Of a stretch of 64,000 nucleotides of DNA, positions 16,539 to 27,934 are shown in pieces. Both the position numbers and the translations under genes were made by a program. Where the stretch lies: positions 17,538 through 81,537 of the forward strand of contig NZ_AGFG01000058.1 of NCBI RefSeq assembly GCF_000226255.1. Reading direction: 5' to 3'. This DNA is from Desulfovibrio sp. A2 (GTDB lineage: Bacteria; Desulfobacterota; Desulfovibrionia; Desulfovibrionales; Desulfovibrionaceae). The notes beneath the pieces are model-generated. The model had not been told where the DNA came from. It saw only the letters and a list, made by a program, of their open reading frames with translations, and did no database searches. Each line of letters begins with the position of its first letter. The first letter of the stretch is position 1.

Positions 16539-17528
16539 ATGCCTGAGTTGCCAGAGGTGGAGACCATTGCCTGCGGTTTGCGGCCCCAGTTGACGGGGCG
16601 GCGCATCGTGTCCGTTTCGGTGCGCAACGAAGGGACCGTACAGGGTGATGCGGCAGCGTTTGCTCGGTGCGTGCCGGGGCGCGTCATTTCTGGGGTGGGT
16701 CGGCGCGGCAAGTTGTTGCTGATGGAACTGGCCCCGCCGGGCGGCCCGGACGGCCCGGATGCCGCAGACGGTGGGGCGCGTGGGGCCGCCGGGGCAGGGG
16801 CCGATGTTTCGTCCGAAGCGCCGCCCGACGCTGCCGATCTGATGGCTTGCCGCGATGCGGCGGGGAAGGCAGCCGGAACTGGCGGCACGGGCGGCAACCG
16901 CGTGCCGCATCTGCTGGGCGTGCACCTGAAGATGACCGGGCGGCTTTTCGTCTACGGGCCGGAGGTCGCGCCCAACGCGCACACCCGCGTGGTGTTTGGG
17001 CTGGACGACGGCAACCGGCTGTTCTTCGACGATGCGCGCAAGTTCGGCTATGTGCGCGCCCTGTCAGACGCGGACTTGGCCACGTGGGACTTCTGGCGTT
17101 CGCTGGGGCCGGAGCCGCTGGAAATCGACGCGCCGGACTTCGCGGAGTTGTTCCGGGGGCGGCGGGGGCGCATCAAGGCGCTGCTGCTGGACCAGACGGT
17201 CATTGCGGGCATCGGCAACATCTACGCCGACGAATCGCTGTTCCGTGCGTCCATCCGGCCGGATGCGCAGGCGGGCGATCTCTCGCCCGCCCGTCTGCGC
17301 GTGTTGCACGGCCATCTGGTGGACGTGCTGCGCGAATCCATCGCCGAATGCGGCAGTTCCATCCGTGATTATCGCGACGCCCACGGCGACGCCGGGGCCT
17401 TCCAGAACCGCTTTCGGGTGTACGGCAGGTCCGGGCAGCCGTGCGTGGCCTGCGGGCGCACGCTGACCACGGGCAAGGTGGCCGGGCGCACCACGGTGTA
17501 CTGCGAACGTTGCCAGAAGTTGAAATAG
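16539..17528 (+). CDS. mutM: Formamidopyrimidine-DNA glycosylase (Fpg/MutM)
   Basis: A 329-residue base-excision repair enzyme that removes 8-oxoguanine and nicks the abasic site. After Met removal the catalytic Pro starts PELPEVETI with Glu next to it. The conserved Lys is in LLGVHLKMTGRLFVYG, and the C-terminal zinc finger is CVACGRTLTTGKVAGRTTVYCERCQ. The protein is about 55 residues longer than usual, because a Gly/Ala/Asp-rich insert (about residues 68-124) interrupts the region between RRGKLLLMEL and the conserved HLKMTGR. The insert contains PGGPDGPDAADGG and GTGGTGG. Start supported by GGAG 6 bases upstream. It converges with comEC, with a 16-base gap. Confidence 0.93.
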   Translation: MPELPEVETIACGLRPQLTGRRIVSVSVRNEGTVQGDAAAFARCVPGRVISGVGRRGKLLLMELAPPGGPDGPDAADGGARGAAGAGADVSSEAPPDAADLMACRDAAGKAAGTGGTGGNRVPHLLGVHLKMTGRLFVYGPEVAPNAHTRVVFGLDDGNRLFFDDARKFGYVRALSDADLATWDFWRSLGPEPLEIDAPDFAELFRGRRGRIKALLLDQTVIAGIGNIYADESLFRASIRPDAQAGDLSPARLRVLHGHLVDVLRESIAECGSSIRDYRDAHGDAGAFQNRFRVYGRSGQPCVACGRTLTTGKVAGRTTVYCERCQKLK

Positions 17529-17544
17529 CCGGGAGTACGGAGTG

Positions 17545-20331
17545 CTACTGCCCGCCGTCCGCGTCGTCGCCATCCGCGTCGCGGGCCGTGGTGACCGTGG
17601 CGGGGCCGGGCCATGCGCCCGTTCCGCTCACGCCATGCGCCCCCGCCGCATCCCAGCGGGCCAGCACCTGGCCTGATTCCGCCGTCACCAGCAGGGGAAT
17701 GGACCGCTCCGCCAGCGCGGCGCGGGTGTCCGCCACGGGAAAGCCCCAGCGGTTGCGGTAGCCCGCGCTGGCGATGGCCACGCGGGGGCGCGCCGCGTCC
17801 AGCAGTTGCGGCAGCAGCTTCCGTTTGCCGCCGTGGTGGGGCACCACCAGCACCTCCGCCGAAAGGTCCCCGCCGGACGCCAGCAGCACGCGCAAGGCCG
17901 GGTCGCCCGCGTCGCCGGGGATCAGCGCCAGGCCGCGCCGGGTGCCGTCGTCCTCCCGCGTCACCAGCCGCAACACCAGCGAGGCGTCGTTGCCGTCGAA
18001 GGCCGGGCCAGCCGCCTCCGGCAGCGGCGGGTGCAGCACTTCCAGTTCCAGCTCGTCCGCGAGGGGAATGCGTTGCCCGGCATGCCAGCGTTCCTCGCGC
18101 AGGCCGGTACGGCTCAGGATGGTGGCCAGCCGCGTGCCGTCCTCGCCGTGCGGCGGGTCTCCGTTGCCCGCCACCCGGCGTACGGCGAAGGTGTCGATGA
18201 CGTACAAGAGGCCCCGCAGGTGGTCGCGGTCCGGGTGTGACCAGGCCACCGTGTCCAGCCGGGGCGGGCGGTTGTCGGTCAGCGCCGGGGCCACCACGCG
18301 GCGGCCCGTGTCCCACGAGCGCGAAGCCGTGCCACCGCCGTCCACCAGCATGCGCCCCCGCCCCCAATCCAGCGCCACCGATTGCCCTTGCCCCACGTCC
18401 AGCACGGCCAGCCGTACGGCCGGGTCGGCGGCGGCGACGTGGCGCGGCCACACCGGACCCAGCACCAGCAGCGCCCCGGCGACCAGCAGCAGGGCGGCGC
18501 GGCGGCGCGCCTCGCCCGTCTGGTGCAGAACCGCCGCTCCCAGCAGCACCCACAGCCCCAGCATGGCGGCGGGGTGCGGACGCAGCAACTGGGGGTTGCC
18601 CAGCAGCCCCGCGCCGTCCAGCCAACGCAGCACGACCAGCAGCAGGTCGAACGGCCAGCGCGCGACGAGCAGCAGCCATCCGGCCGCGTCCGGAAGGGCC
18701 GGGGCCAGCGCCATGCCCGCGAGCCCCAGCGGCAGCGCCACGCCGTCGATGAGCGGCAGGAACAGCAGGTTCAGCGCGAACCACGGACTGGACGTGCCGA
18801 ACACGCGCGCGGACAGGGGCAGCAGTATCAGCTGGATGCACAGGGTCACCCACAGGGTGCGCGCGGCGTACATGACGAGGCGGGTGCGCCACGTGCGGGC
18901 GGCCGCGCGGGGGGCGGCCCCGGCCCCGTGCTGGGCCGTTTGTCCGGCCGGGTTCCCGTCCCCACGCCCATCCTGGGGCCACAGTTCCCCGATTTCGCGC
19001 AGCCGCCGGGGCAGCAGGGCGGCCAGCGGCCTGGCCAGGGCGATGCCCGCCACCGCGCAGGCGGAAAGCTGCAACGACAGGTCGTCCGCCGCGCCGGAGT
19101 CGAACAGCACGATGACGCACACCGCCCACAACAGGCCGTCCAGCAGCACCTGCGGCCTGCCGCGCCAGTACAGCCACCCCCAGAACACCAGCATCAGCGC
19201 CGCGCGCACCAGCGATGGGGGCGCGCCGCCCAGCCACACGTAGGCCAGCGCGGGCGGCAGGGAACAGGCCAGGGCCAGCTTGCGGCGGGGAACGCGCAGG
19301 TACACGCCGGGGGCCACGCGCCCGGCCAGCAGCGCGGCCCCGGCCCCCAGCGCCGCCGCCGCGCACAGGTGCATGCCCGACAGGGCGATGGCGTGGATCA
19401 GCGAGGCGCGGGCCACCAGGTCCAGGTCACGGCTGTCCAGGTGAAAGCGGTCGCCCAGCACCAGCGCGGGCAGGAAGGCACCGGCCGGGGTGGGCGGTTC
19501 GGGCGCGGCGGCGGGAGCAGGACCGGCGGCGCTGATTTCCGTCCGTGGCCCTGAACCCGTAGCGTCGGCATCAGTGTTCGGCCCGCCATGCAGGGCGATG
19601 GCCCGCAACATGGCGGTGCGCAGGTTCTCGCGCAAAGTCCATCCCGTGGACGGCTCGCCTTCCACGCGGGGCGCGCCCTTGGCGTGGGTGGTCCAGGCCC
19701 GGAAGCGCACGTCGCGTGAGGCCCAGAACGCCGCGCTGTCGTCCCCGCCGGGGTTGGCCAGCCCGCGCATGGGGGCCACGGCGGCGGTGACGGCCAGGCG
19801 GCTGCCCGGCGCGGGGCGCAGGGGCGGGTTCTGCCACGAAAGGGCCAGCAGGCCGGGCAGGGGAGGATTGTCGGGAAGAGAATCGGAGAACGGCGGAGAT
19901 GCGGCGGAGTCCGTCGTCCCGGCGGAATTGCCCCGGCCTTCGGCGTGTCCGCCATCCGGCCGCACGTTCGCCAGCAGCAGGCGAATGCGCCCGTCGGTGG
20001 TGGGGATGCATTCCGCCACCGTGCCGGTGAAGCGCACCGGGCGGCTGGTGTCCGCCCAGGCGGGCGTTGGCGGCGGCGGGCCGGGCTGGCGCAGCCATGC
20101 CGCCCCAAGCCCCGCGCCGAAGCACAGCGCGAATACGGCCACGCGGGCAAGGCCGCGCGCCCGCGCGCCCATGCCCAGCCACAGCAGCGCGGCCGCCGTG
20201 GCGGCCCACACGGGTTCGCCCCGTGGCGGCAGCGCGGCCAGCCCGGCCAGCGCCGCCAGCAGACAGGCCTGCCGGAACAGCAGCGGGGGCAGCGGGGAGG
20301 AGGGCAGGGGCTGCGGAGATGGCTGGTGCAT
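17545..20331 (-). CDS. comEC: ComEC/Rec2-type DNA internalisation protein with metallo-beta-lactamase domain
   Basis: A 928-residue inner-membrane protein. N-terminal helices and the DUF4131 region come first (about 20-200). The Competence domain follows with ALSGMHL (about 315) and many helices. The C-terminal metallo-beta-lactamase-like domain begins LDVGQGQSVALDWG (about 665) and has the SHPDRDH motif, GNDASLVLRL and VLVVPHHGG. ComEC forms the channel that takes single-stranded DNA into the cytoplasm during transformation. No other competence genes are in the window. It lies 90 bases after murA in the same direction, probably in one transcript. The start codon lacks a good ribosome site, so the N-terminus is uncertain. 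Confidence 0.9.
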   Translation of the reverse strand: MHQPSPQPLPSSPLPPLLFRQACLLAALAGLAALPPRGEPVWAATAAALLWLGMGARARGLARVAVFALCFGAGLGAAWLRQPGPPPPTPAWADTSRPVRFTGTVAECIPTTDGRIRLLLANVRPDGGHAEGRGNSAGTTDSAASPPFSDSLPDNPPLPGLLALSWQNPPLRPAPGSRLAVTAAVAPMRGLANPGGDDSAAFWASRDVRFRAWTTHAKGAPRVEGEPSTGWTLRENLRTAMLRAIALHGGPNTDADATGSGPRTEISAAGPAPAAAPEPPTPAGAFLPALVLGDRFHLDSRDLDLVARASLIHAIALSGMHLCAAAALGAGAALLAGRVAPGVYLRVPRRKLALACSLPPALAYVWLGGAPPSLVRAALMLVFWGWLYWRGRPQVLLDGLLWAVCVIVLFDSGAADDLSLQLSACAVAGIALARPLAALLPRRLREIGELWPQDGRGDGNPAGQTAQHGAGAAPRAAARTWRTRLVMYAARTLWVTLCIQLILLPLSARVFGTSSPWFALNLLFLPLIDGVALPLGLAGMALAPALPDAAGWLLLVARWPFDLLLVVLRWLDGAGLLGNPQLLRPHPAAMLGLWVLLGAAVLHQTGEARRRAALLLVAGALLVLGPVWPRHVAAADPAVRLAVLDVGQGQSVALDWGRGRMLVDGGGTASRSWDTGRRVVAPALTDNRPPRLDTVAWSHPDRDHLRGLLYVIDTFAVRRVAGNGDPPHGEDGTRLATILSRTGLREERWHAGQRIPLADELELEVLHPPLPEAAGPAFDGNDASLVLRLVTREDDGTRRGLALIPGDAGDPALRVLLASGGDLSAEVLVVPHHGGKRKLLPQLLDAARPRVAIASAGYRNRWGFPVADTRAALAERSIPLLVTAESGQVLARWDAAGAHGVSGTGAWPGPATVTTARDADGDDADGGQ

Positions 20332-20421
20332 GCGGCCCGCCGGGCCTGCGGCGCAGGCGTGCGTGGGGTGAAGCGAAACGGGCGGGCCCGCCGCGTGGCG
20401 AACCCGCCCGGAGGCGCGCGT

Positions 20422-21675
<1,254 letters not shown>

Positions 21676-21837
21676 GTGGTGGGGTGTGTCCTTTTACAGG
21701 TGTTCGCTGTGCGTATGTTCGCGGCGGAACGTGGTCCGCGCTGGTGATTGCTGTGTGTCGCCGTGCTGACGGTGCCGGGCGGCAAGGGCGGCAGGTCCGG
21801 AAATCGGGTGGCGGCGGGGAAATGGCCCGATTGCCTC

Positions 21838-21866
21838 TTGACCGGTCCGGACGCCGGGTGTATATG
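21838..21866 (+). promoter_or_regulatory. Sigma-70-type promoter of tRNA-His
   Basis: TTGACC, a 17-base spacer and TATATG. The -10 box ends 14 bases before the tRNA 5' end. Confidence 0.8.
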
Positions 21867-21879
21867 CGCTCTCTCTTAC

Positions 21880-21956
21880 GGCGGATGTAGCTCAGTTGGC
21901 AGAGCACCTGGTTGTGGCCCAGGTGGCCGTGGGTTCAAGTCCCATCATTCGCCCCA
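21880..21956 (+). tRNA. tRNA-His (anticodon GTG)
   Basis: A 77-nt tRNA counting the extra G at position -1 that marks tRNA-His (21880) and the encoded CCA (21954-21956). The acceptor stem GCGGATG pairs with CATTCGC, the D loop is AGCTCAGTTGGCAGAGC, the anticodon loop TTGTGGC carries GTG, and the T loop is GTTCAAGTC. It has its own promoter and terminator. Confidence 0.97.
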
Positions 21957-21966
21957 TTGATTCCGT

Positions 21967-21990
21967 GCCCCGCGAAAGCGGGGCTTTTTC
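21967..21990 (+). terminator. Terminator after tRNA-His
   Basis: GCCCCGC-GAAA-GCGGGGC followed by TTTTTC, 10 bases after the tRNA. Confidence 0.88.
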
Positions 21991-22230
21991 GTTTCCGGGG
22001 CCCGGCGCGGGGTGGAATGGCCAGTCATTCCGAAGCGTGCCGGAACATGGGCGGGCGGGCGCGTTTTCTTTGCGCGCGTCGCGTTCATGCAGGCCGGACC
22101 ATACCCTTCCCGGCCCGGAAACGGAACCCCCGCCGTGGGTGGCGTCGGTCGGCGCTGCCGCCAGACCGTCGCCCGGCATCCATGAAACCGGCATGAAACG
22201 TGGTGGTTATGCCGAGGCGGCCTGCCGCCG

Positions 22231-25200
22231 TCATTGGCCGTGGGCGTCGAGCAAGGTGCGGATGCTGCCGCAGGCGGTGCGCACCGCCGCGTCGAAGCGT
22301 TCCACCAGCCCCGCGACCGCTTGCGGCCCGCCCTGGTGTTCCGAGCCGCCCGTGGGCATGCCGCCGGGCGCGTCGCCATGCCCGTCGTCGGGCAGTTCCC
22401 CGGCCAGGATGAGGGCCGTGCGCTCCAGTTCGCGGGCGGCCACATGCACCTCGGTGGCGGAAATGCTGCCCGCCGCGCCAGCCACGGCGTGCGCCCGTTC
22501 GGACAGGGCCCGCCATGCCGCCACCGGGCTGGCCGCGCCGCCGGGCGACTCCCGCAGCGCGGCCGAGGCAAGCCCGCGCAATTCCTCTCCCGCCGCCGCA
22601 TAGGTGGCCACGAAGCTGCCCAGCACCCGCAGATACAGCCAGGCCTTGCCGTTCATGCGGCGCACGCCGCCCGCCACGTCCAGTCCGGGCAGGGACGCGG
22701 GCAGGTCTTCGGGGGCGGGGCGGTGGGGCCGCGCGCCGCGAACGGCCTGCGAGTTGGGGGCGGAGCCGGGCAAGGGGCGCAGCGCGTCGGCGACGGGGGC
22801 GACGGGGGCGACAGTGGAATCCGGGGCGTTCCGGGCGTCATGAACGTCCGGTGCGGTGCGGGGCGGCATGAACCGGCGCAGGGTGGACAGCAGTTCCCCG
22901 CGTTCCACCGGCTTTGGCAGCCGCGTGGCGATGCCTGCCCTGCGCAGGGCATCCTCGTCCTCGCCCTCCACCCGCGCGGTGAAGGCGATGACCGGCGCAC
23001 CCGGCCGCAGGCGCAGGCCGTTCGCCGCGCCGTGCTCGCGAATGGCCGTGGCCACCTGATAGCCGTCCATGCCCGGCATCTGGATGTCCAGCAGCACGGC
23101 GTCGAAGGGAGCGTCCGCCAGTGTCTCGGGCAGTGCGTGTGGCGGCCCGCCGGGCCCTTGCGGAGTTCCGTTCCCGTGGGCCAGCGCAGCCAGGGCCTCC
23201 TCGCCCGAAGGGGCCGTTTCCACGGCCACCCCCGCCGATGTCAGCATTTCCATGGCCACGGCGCGGTTGATGGGGTTGTCGTCCACCAGCAGCACCCGCG
23301 TCCCCCGCAGGGCCGGGTCGATCGGCTCGGGGAACGGGGCGCGCGCGGCGGGGTTACCCGCCGGGTCCGCGAACGAGCCGGGAATGGAGGCGGCTGCCGC
23401 CGCGCCGATGGGGGGGCGGTGGGGCCGTGGCGTGACAGCGAAAGCTGGGGAAGCTGGAGAAGCGGGGGACGTTGCCGCGTCGCATGCCGCCGTGGCTTCC
23501 TCGGGCTTGGTGACGGCGCGAAGGGCCGCCTCGCGCAGGGCGTGCAGCTTCACCGGCTTGATGAGCACCGCCAGCACCCCGAGGCGGGCGGCGGTGCCCG
23601 CGTCCGGTTCGCGGCCCATGGCGGCCGCCACCAGCAGCGGCGGCACGGTCACGCCCTCTTCGCGCAGCCGCATGAGAATGGTGGATGCCGCGCAGGCGCT
23701 GGGTATGTCGTCCTGTCCGGGCGTGCAGTCCGGGGGCGAGTCGGCCGGCGTGGCCAGCCCCTCGTTGGTGGCCCCGATCACCGGCAGGTACAGGCCGCAG
23801 AGCACGAAATCCCAGGAAGCGGCCCGTGCCGCTCCGCCCGCGTTCGGCGGGTCCGTCGGGTCATGAACGCCCTGCGGGCCGTGCTGCACCGTGGGGCCGT
23901 CATACAGCGCGGCCCGCAGCGCGGCCACGTCCGGGGCCACCTGGCAACGCACGCCCAACTGGGCCAGCAGCCGGGCCAGCACGCGGGCGCAGGTGGGATT
24001 GGCCTCGGCCACCAGCGCCAGCCGCCCGGCCAATGCCGGGTGCGGGGTTTCGGCCGCTTCCCGCTCCGGCGGCAGGCCGAAGCGGGCGGTGAACCGGAAG
24101 GTGCTGCCCCGCCCAGGTTCGCTGTCCACGTCCACGTCGCCGCCCATGAGCTGCACGAGCGCCCGGACGATGGACAGCCCAAGGCCGGTGCCGCCGAAAC
24201 GGCGCGACACGGACGCGTCGGCCTGGCTGTAGGATTCGAACAACCGCGCGCGCGCCTCGGGCGCGATGCCGATGCCGGTGTCGCGCACCGAGAAGGCCAG
24301 CGTCACGTCGGACATGCCCGAGGGACGGCCCGGCGTCGCGCCTGCCCGCGCGTCCGCCAGCGTATCCGGCCCCTCGCCCGGCCCGACTTCCGTTGCGGGC
24401 AGGGCCACGCGGATGACCACCTCGCCCCGTTCGGTGAACTTGAAGGCGTTGGCCGCCAGGTTCACCAGCACCTGGCGCAGGCGCAGCGGGTCGCCCACCA
24501 GCACCGGGGGCACGTCGGTGTCGATGTCCACCACCAGTTCGATGTCCTTGACGGCCAGCCGGTCGTGGAAGAGGTCGGTGACCTCCTCCAGCAGGTCGCG
24601 GGTGCGGAAGGGAATGGATTCCAGGGTCAGCCGCCCGGCTTCCAGCTTGGAAAAGTCCAGCACCCCGTTCACCACCCCCAGCAGCGAACGGGCCGAAGAG
24701 CGCACCAGATTCAGGTATTCCCGTTGCTTGGGCGAAAGGTCCGTGCCAAGGGTGATGTCCACCATGCCGATGACGGCGTTCATGGGGGTGCGCAGTTCGT
24801 GGGTGACCCCGGCCAGGAATTCGCTCTTGGCGTGGCTGGCCCGCTCCACGCGCGCCCGCGCCGTGTCCAGCGCGGCCGTGCGTTCGCGCACCGCGCGCTC
24901 CAGTTCGCCCTGCTGGACGGTAAGCTGGCGTTCGTGGCGTTCCACCTGTTCGAGCATGGAGTTGAAGGCGTCCACCAGTCGGCCGATCTCGTCGCGGCCA
25001 TGGCGGGCGGCACGCAGGGAATAGTTGCGCTCTTCCGAGACCTTGCGGGCAATGAGGGCAAGCCCCGCCACCGGCGTCACCACGGTGCGCCGCAGAATGA
25101 GGATGATCAGCACCACCAGCGTCATGCCGATGATCGTGACGCGCACGGCGTTCTCGCGCACCATGGCCGACAGGGCGTCGCTGATGCCGCGCGGCGATAC

Positions 25201-25629
25201 CATCACCAGCACGGTGCCGATTTCCTCTCCCTGGTGGGCCAGCACCTCGCGCTCGATGATGAAATCGCCGTCCGTGGTCCCGCTCCACGGCACGGGCCGC
25301 CAGTCCTCGTCACGCTGCATGCCGCCGAGCAGGGTTGCGCCGTCGCGCTCGAACAGGGCCACGGCGTACACCCGCTGGTCGTCCATTTCCGCCTCGATGA
25401 CGGCGGCCATGGAGGCGGCGTCCAGGTTCCACGCGGGCGTCTGAAGCTGGCGCGCCGCACGTACGGCCAGGCGGCGCGCGAAATCCTCGATGTCGCGGTG
25501 CATCTTGCGGCTGGCGGCGCTGTAGTCCGTGACCATGAACACCAGCAGCATCACCGTGGTGACCAGCGCGATCAGCAGGCCGAGGCGGGTCTGGATGCCG
25601 GTGAGGGGGCGGGGAGCCTTGTCGGGCAT
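22231..25629 (-). CDS. Hybrid sensor histidine kinase with two receivers and an Hpt domain
   Basis: A 1132-residue membrane phosphorelay protein. A helix (about 15-35), a periplasmic sensor of about 130 residues and a second helix (about 168-190) are followed by HAMP, a coiled coil and HisKA with the phospho-acceptor His in [15 protein letters not shown]. HATPase boxes include [16 protein letters not shown] and [10 protein letters not shown]. The first receiver is degenerate ([18 protein letters not shown], with GLYLP at the Asp site). The second is intact ([41 protein letters not shown]). A C-terminal Hpt domain has [13 protein letters not shown] with its His. No response regulator gene is adjacent. 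AAGGA lies 6-7 bases before ATG 25629. Confidence 0.9.
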   Translation of the reverse strand: MPDKAPRPLTGIQTRLGLLIALVTTVMLLVFMVTDYSAASRKMHRDIEDFARRLAVRAARQLQTPAWNLDAASMAAVIEAEMDDQRVYAVALFERDGATLLGGMQRDEDWRPVPWSGTTDGDFIIEREVLAHQGEEIGTVLVMVSPRGISDALSAMVRENAVRVTIIGMTLVVLIILILRRTVVTPVAGLALIARKVSEERNYSLRAARHGRDEIGRLVDAFNSMLEQVERHERQLTVQQGELERAVRERTAALDTARARVERASHAKSEFLAGVTHELRTPMNAVIGMVDITLGTDLSPKQREYLNLVRSSARSLLGVVNGVLDFSKLEAGRLTLESIPFRTRDLLEEVTDLFHDRLAVKDIELVVDIDTDVPPVLVGDPLRLRQVLVNLAANAFKFTERGEVVIRVALPATEVGPGEGPDTLADARAGATPGRPSGMSDVTLAFSVRDTGIGIAPEARARLFESYSQADASVSRRFGGTGLGLSIVRALVQLMGGDVDVDSEPGRGSTFRFTARFGLPPEREAAETPHPALAGRLALVAEANPTCARVLARLLAQLGVRCQVAPDVAALRAALYDGPTVQHGPQGVHDPTDPPNAGGAARAASWDFVLCGLYLPVIGATNEGLATPADSPPDCTPGQDDIPSACAASTILMRLREEGVTVPPLLVAAAMGREPDAGTAARLGVLAVLIKPVKLHALREAALRAVTKPEEATAACDAATSPASPASPAFAVTPRPHRPPIGAAAAASIPGSFADPAGNPAARAPFPEPIDPALRGTRVLLVDDNPINRAVAMEMLTSAGVAVETAPSGEEALAALAHGNGTPQGPGGPPHALPETLADAPFDAVLLDIQMPGMDGYQVATAIREHGAANGLRLRPGAPVIAFTARVEGEDEDALRRAGIATRLPKPVERGELLSTLRRFMPPRTAPDVHDARNAPDSTVAPVAPVADALRPLPGSAPNSQAVRGARPHRPAPEDLPASLPGLDVAGGVRRMNGKAWLYLRVLGSFVATYAAAGEELRGLASAALRESPGGAASPVAAWRALSERAHAVAGAAGSISATEVHVAARELERTALILAGELPDDGHGDAPGGMPTGGSEHQGGPQAVAGLVERFDAAVRTACGSIRTLLDAHGQ

Positions 25630-25748
25630 GCGGCGTCCTTTGTGGGGGCTCCGGACGGGGGTGTGGCGGCGGTTTTCCGTGCGCTTGGCGCGGTGCGCCC
25701 GTGCCCGGCGCACGGGGGCGAAGACGCGGGGCGCGTCCTCCGGCCAGC

Positions 25749-27449
25749 CTACCCGGTTTTGCCGCCCCGCACAACGCGCAGCAGGGCGATGGCGTCACGG
25801 CTGCGGCAACACAGGGAAAGAACCAGATACAGCCCGGCGGCCAGGGGCACGCCCAGGGCCAGGCGCGCGGCCGGGGGCAGCGCGGGGGCGGCCCACGCCG
25901 TTTCGGCGAACGCGCCCGCAAGCCACCACGCGGGCATGCAGGCCGCGCAGGCCAGCGCCGCGTGCAGCAGGGCGGAACGGCCGTGCAGATCCACGGCGAC
26001 GCCCGCGCGCCGCAGGGCCAGGACAAGGCAGAGGGTGTTGGCCCATGCCCCGCAACTGGCCGCCAGCGCGGGCCCGGCAACACCCATGGGCCGCAGCAGC
26101 AGCGCGCCGAGCCCCAGCGTGACCAGCACGGACGCAAGGCCCGCCGCCACCGGCACGCCCGTGGCCTGCCGGGCGTTGCAGGCGGCCAGCAGGGGGCGGG
26201 TGACGGCAAAGGCGGGGATGCCCGGCGCGTAGGCCAGCAGCGCGGCCACCGTGGCGTCCACGGCCTGGCGGTCAAAGGCCCCGTGTCCGAACAGCAGGGC
26301 CACCAGCGGCGCGGCCACGGCGGCCAGCCCCAGCGCCGAAGGCAGGCTGATGAACAGCGAAAGGCGCAATGCGTCGCCAAGCACCCGGCGGAATTCGTCG
26401 TGGGGGTGGCGGGGGGCGCCAGCGCCCGGAGTGACGGCGGGAGCGCTTGGCGGCGGCGTTGCGCCAACTTCCGGGGCGGCCGCGCTGGCGGAAAGCGCGG
26501 GCAGGGCGGCCACGCCCACGGCCACGCCGAACACCCCGAGGGGGAATTCCATCAGCCGTTCCGCGTAGTAGAGGGCGGTGACGCTGCCCTCGGACAGGAA
26601 CGAGGCCAGCAGGGTGCAGGCCAGCACGTTGAGTTGCTGGGCGGATGCGCCGAACACCCCTGCGGGCAGGGCGCGCGCGGCCTCTCCCGCCTGCGGGTCG
26701 CGCACGGGCAGGGGGGCGCGCCAGCGCAGGCCAAGACGCGCCAGCGCGGGCAGTTGCAGGGCGAGTTGCGCCACGCCCCCGACCAGCACGCCGCAGGCCA
26801 GCAGGGTGGCGGCGTCGCCGAATCCGGCCAGGGCCAGCCCCCCGGTGGCCATGACGGCCAGGTTGAGCACCGCCGGGGCCAGGGCGGGCGGCAGGAAGCG
26901 CCCGTGCGCGTGCAGCATGCCCGCGCACAACGCGGCGCATGTGGCGGCCACCCCGTAGGGCAGGCAGATGCGCAACAGGCTCGCGGCGCGCTGCGCCACG
27001 CCGGGTGGCGCGCCCGCCGCGCCGAAGCCGGGGGCCAGCAGCAGGGCCAGCGGATGTGCCAGGGCCATGCCCAGCAGGCATAGCAGGGCCAGCGGCAGCA
27101 GCGCGCGCAGCAGCACCCCGCGCCCGAAGGCGAAGGCCCGCGCGTCGCCTTCCCGTTCGCGCAGGCGGACGAAGGCGGGGGTGAACGCCAGCGACACCGC
27201 GCCTTCTCCGAGCAGGCGGCGCATCAGGTTGGGCAGGCGGAAGGCCACGAAGAAGGCGTCCGCGCCCGCTCCCGCGCCCAGAATATGGGCGGTCAGCGCG
27301 TCGCGGGCATAGCCGAGCACGCGCGAGGCCAGCGTGGCGCCAGCCACCGTGGCGGCGTTGCGGGCAAGGCCATCGCGCGGCGCGTCGCCGCGCCCGGTCC
27401 CGGCGGGCGGAGGCGGCGTGGCGGAGTGGCTGGCGGGGAGGGGCGTCAT
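25749..27449 (-). CDS. murJ: Lipid II flippase MurJ (MviN)
   Basis: A 566-residue inner-membrane protein with about 14 helices. It moves lipid-linked peptidoglycan precursors across the membrane. Recognisable parts are [40 protein letters not shown] with the conserved Arg residues of the cavity, [15 protein letters not shown], and [21 protein letters not shown] Pro/Ala-rich insert (about 350-395) enlarges a loop. ATG 27449 was chosen because the upstream open frame (to 27743) is low-complexity. It lies upstream of the hybrid kinase in the same direction with a 119-base gap. Confidence 0.9.
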   Translation of the reverse strand: MTPLPASHSATPPPPAGTGRGDAPRDGLARNAATVAGATLASRVLGYARDALTAHILGAGAGADAFFVAFRLPNLMRRLLGEGAVSLAFTPAFVRLREREGDARAFAFGRGVLLRALLPLALLCLLGMALAHPLALLLAPGFGAAGAPPGVAQRAASLLRICLPYGVAATCAALCAGMLHAHGRFLPPALAPAVLNLAVMATGGLALAGFGDAATLLACGVLVGGVAQLALQLPALARLGLRWRAPLPVRDPQAGEAARALPAGVFGASAQQLNVLACTLLASFLSEGSVTALYYAERLMEFPLGVFGVAVGVAALPALSASAAAPEVGATPPPSAPAVTPGAGAPRHPHDEFRRVLGDALRLSLFISLPSALGLAAVAAPLVALLFGHGAFDRQAVDATVAALLAYAPGIPAFAVTRPLLAACNARQATGVPVAAGLASVLVTLGLGALLLRPMGVAGPALAASCGAWANTLCLVLALRRAGVAVDLHGRSALLHAALACAACMPAWWLAGAFAETAWAAPALPPAARLALGVPLAAGLYLVLSLCCRSRDAIALLRVVRGGKTG

Positions 27450-27934
27450 GCCGGGGCCTCGTGCGGTGTAAAATGAGGGGCGCGGCCGCCCCGCGCGCAG
27501 TGTAGCGCAGCGCACCCGGCCTGGGAACCCGGAGCGGCGGGCTGATTCCGGACCCGTCGCCCCTGGCCGTCCCTTGCGGACACTGCCGTCCCCCGGCCTG
27601 CGGGCCGGTTCCGGCGGCGTGGATGCCGGGCGAGGGCGGTGCCGGAATCGGGGTGAAAGATACCGGAAAACCGTCCGGAAATTCCGGATGGCGATGCCCG
27701 GCAGCCGGGCGGGGCATGGGAATGCTTCACGAAATCCAAGCAATATGGCATGTTATGCGTGTGGTGCGAAGCCCGCCGGTCCCGAGGCGGGAGTTGTTAT
27801 TTCCGGCGGCTTGTATTACGCCCACGTGACGGGTCGCTGCGGCCCGGAGAACACTCATCCTTCGGCCGCCCGCGTGGTGGGCCGCACGCGCGAGGCACGC
27901 GCGGCAAGCTGGCATGGCATAGGGGGTATGCCGC
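27450..27934. other. Divergent intergenic region between murJ and the GGDEF/EAL gene
   Basis: GC-rich with a less GC-rich stretch at 27720-27825 that probably contains the promoter of the GGDEF/EAL gene. The only distinct element is the palindrome at 27671-27691, listed separately. No gene is evident. Confidence 0.4.
27671..27691. promoter_or_regulatory. Near-perfect 21-bp palindrome, candidate operator
   Basis: TCCGGAA-A-TTCCGGA (27674-27688) is a perfect odd palindrome, extended to CC...GG at both ends with one mismatch. It lies 222 bases before murJ and 244 before the GGDEF/EAL start. A dimeric regulator could bind here, but none can be named. Confidence 0.35.

Noticed and set aside
22234..26232. 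A 1332-codon plus-strand open frame opposite the hybrid kinase and murJ
   Set aside because: It is the complement of two clear gene families; its translation is His/Gln/Arg/Gly-rich without domains, as expected for antisense frames in GC-rich DNA.
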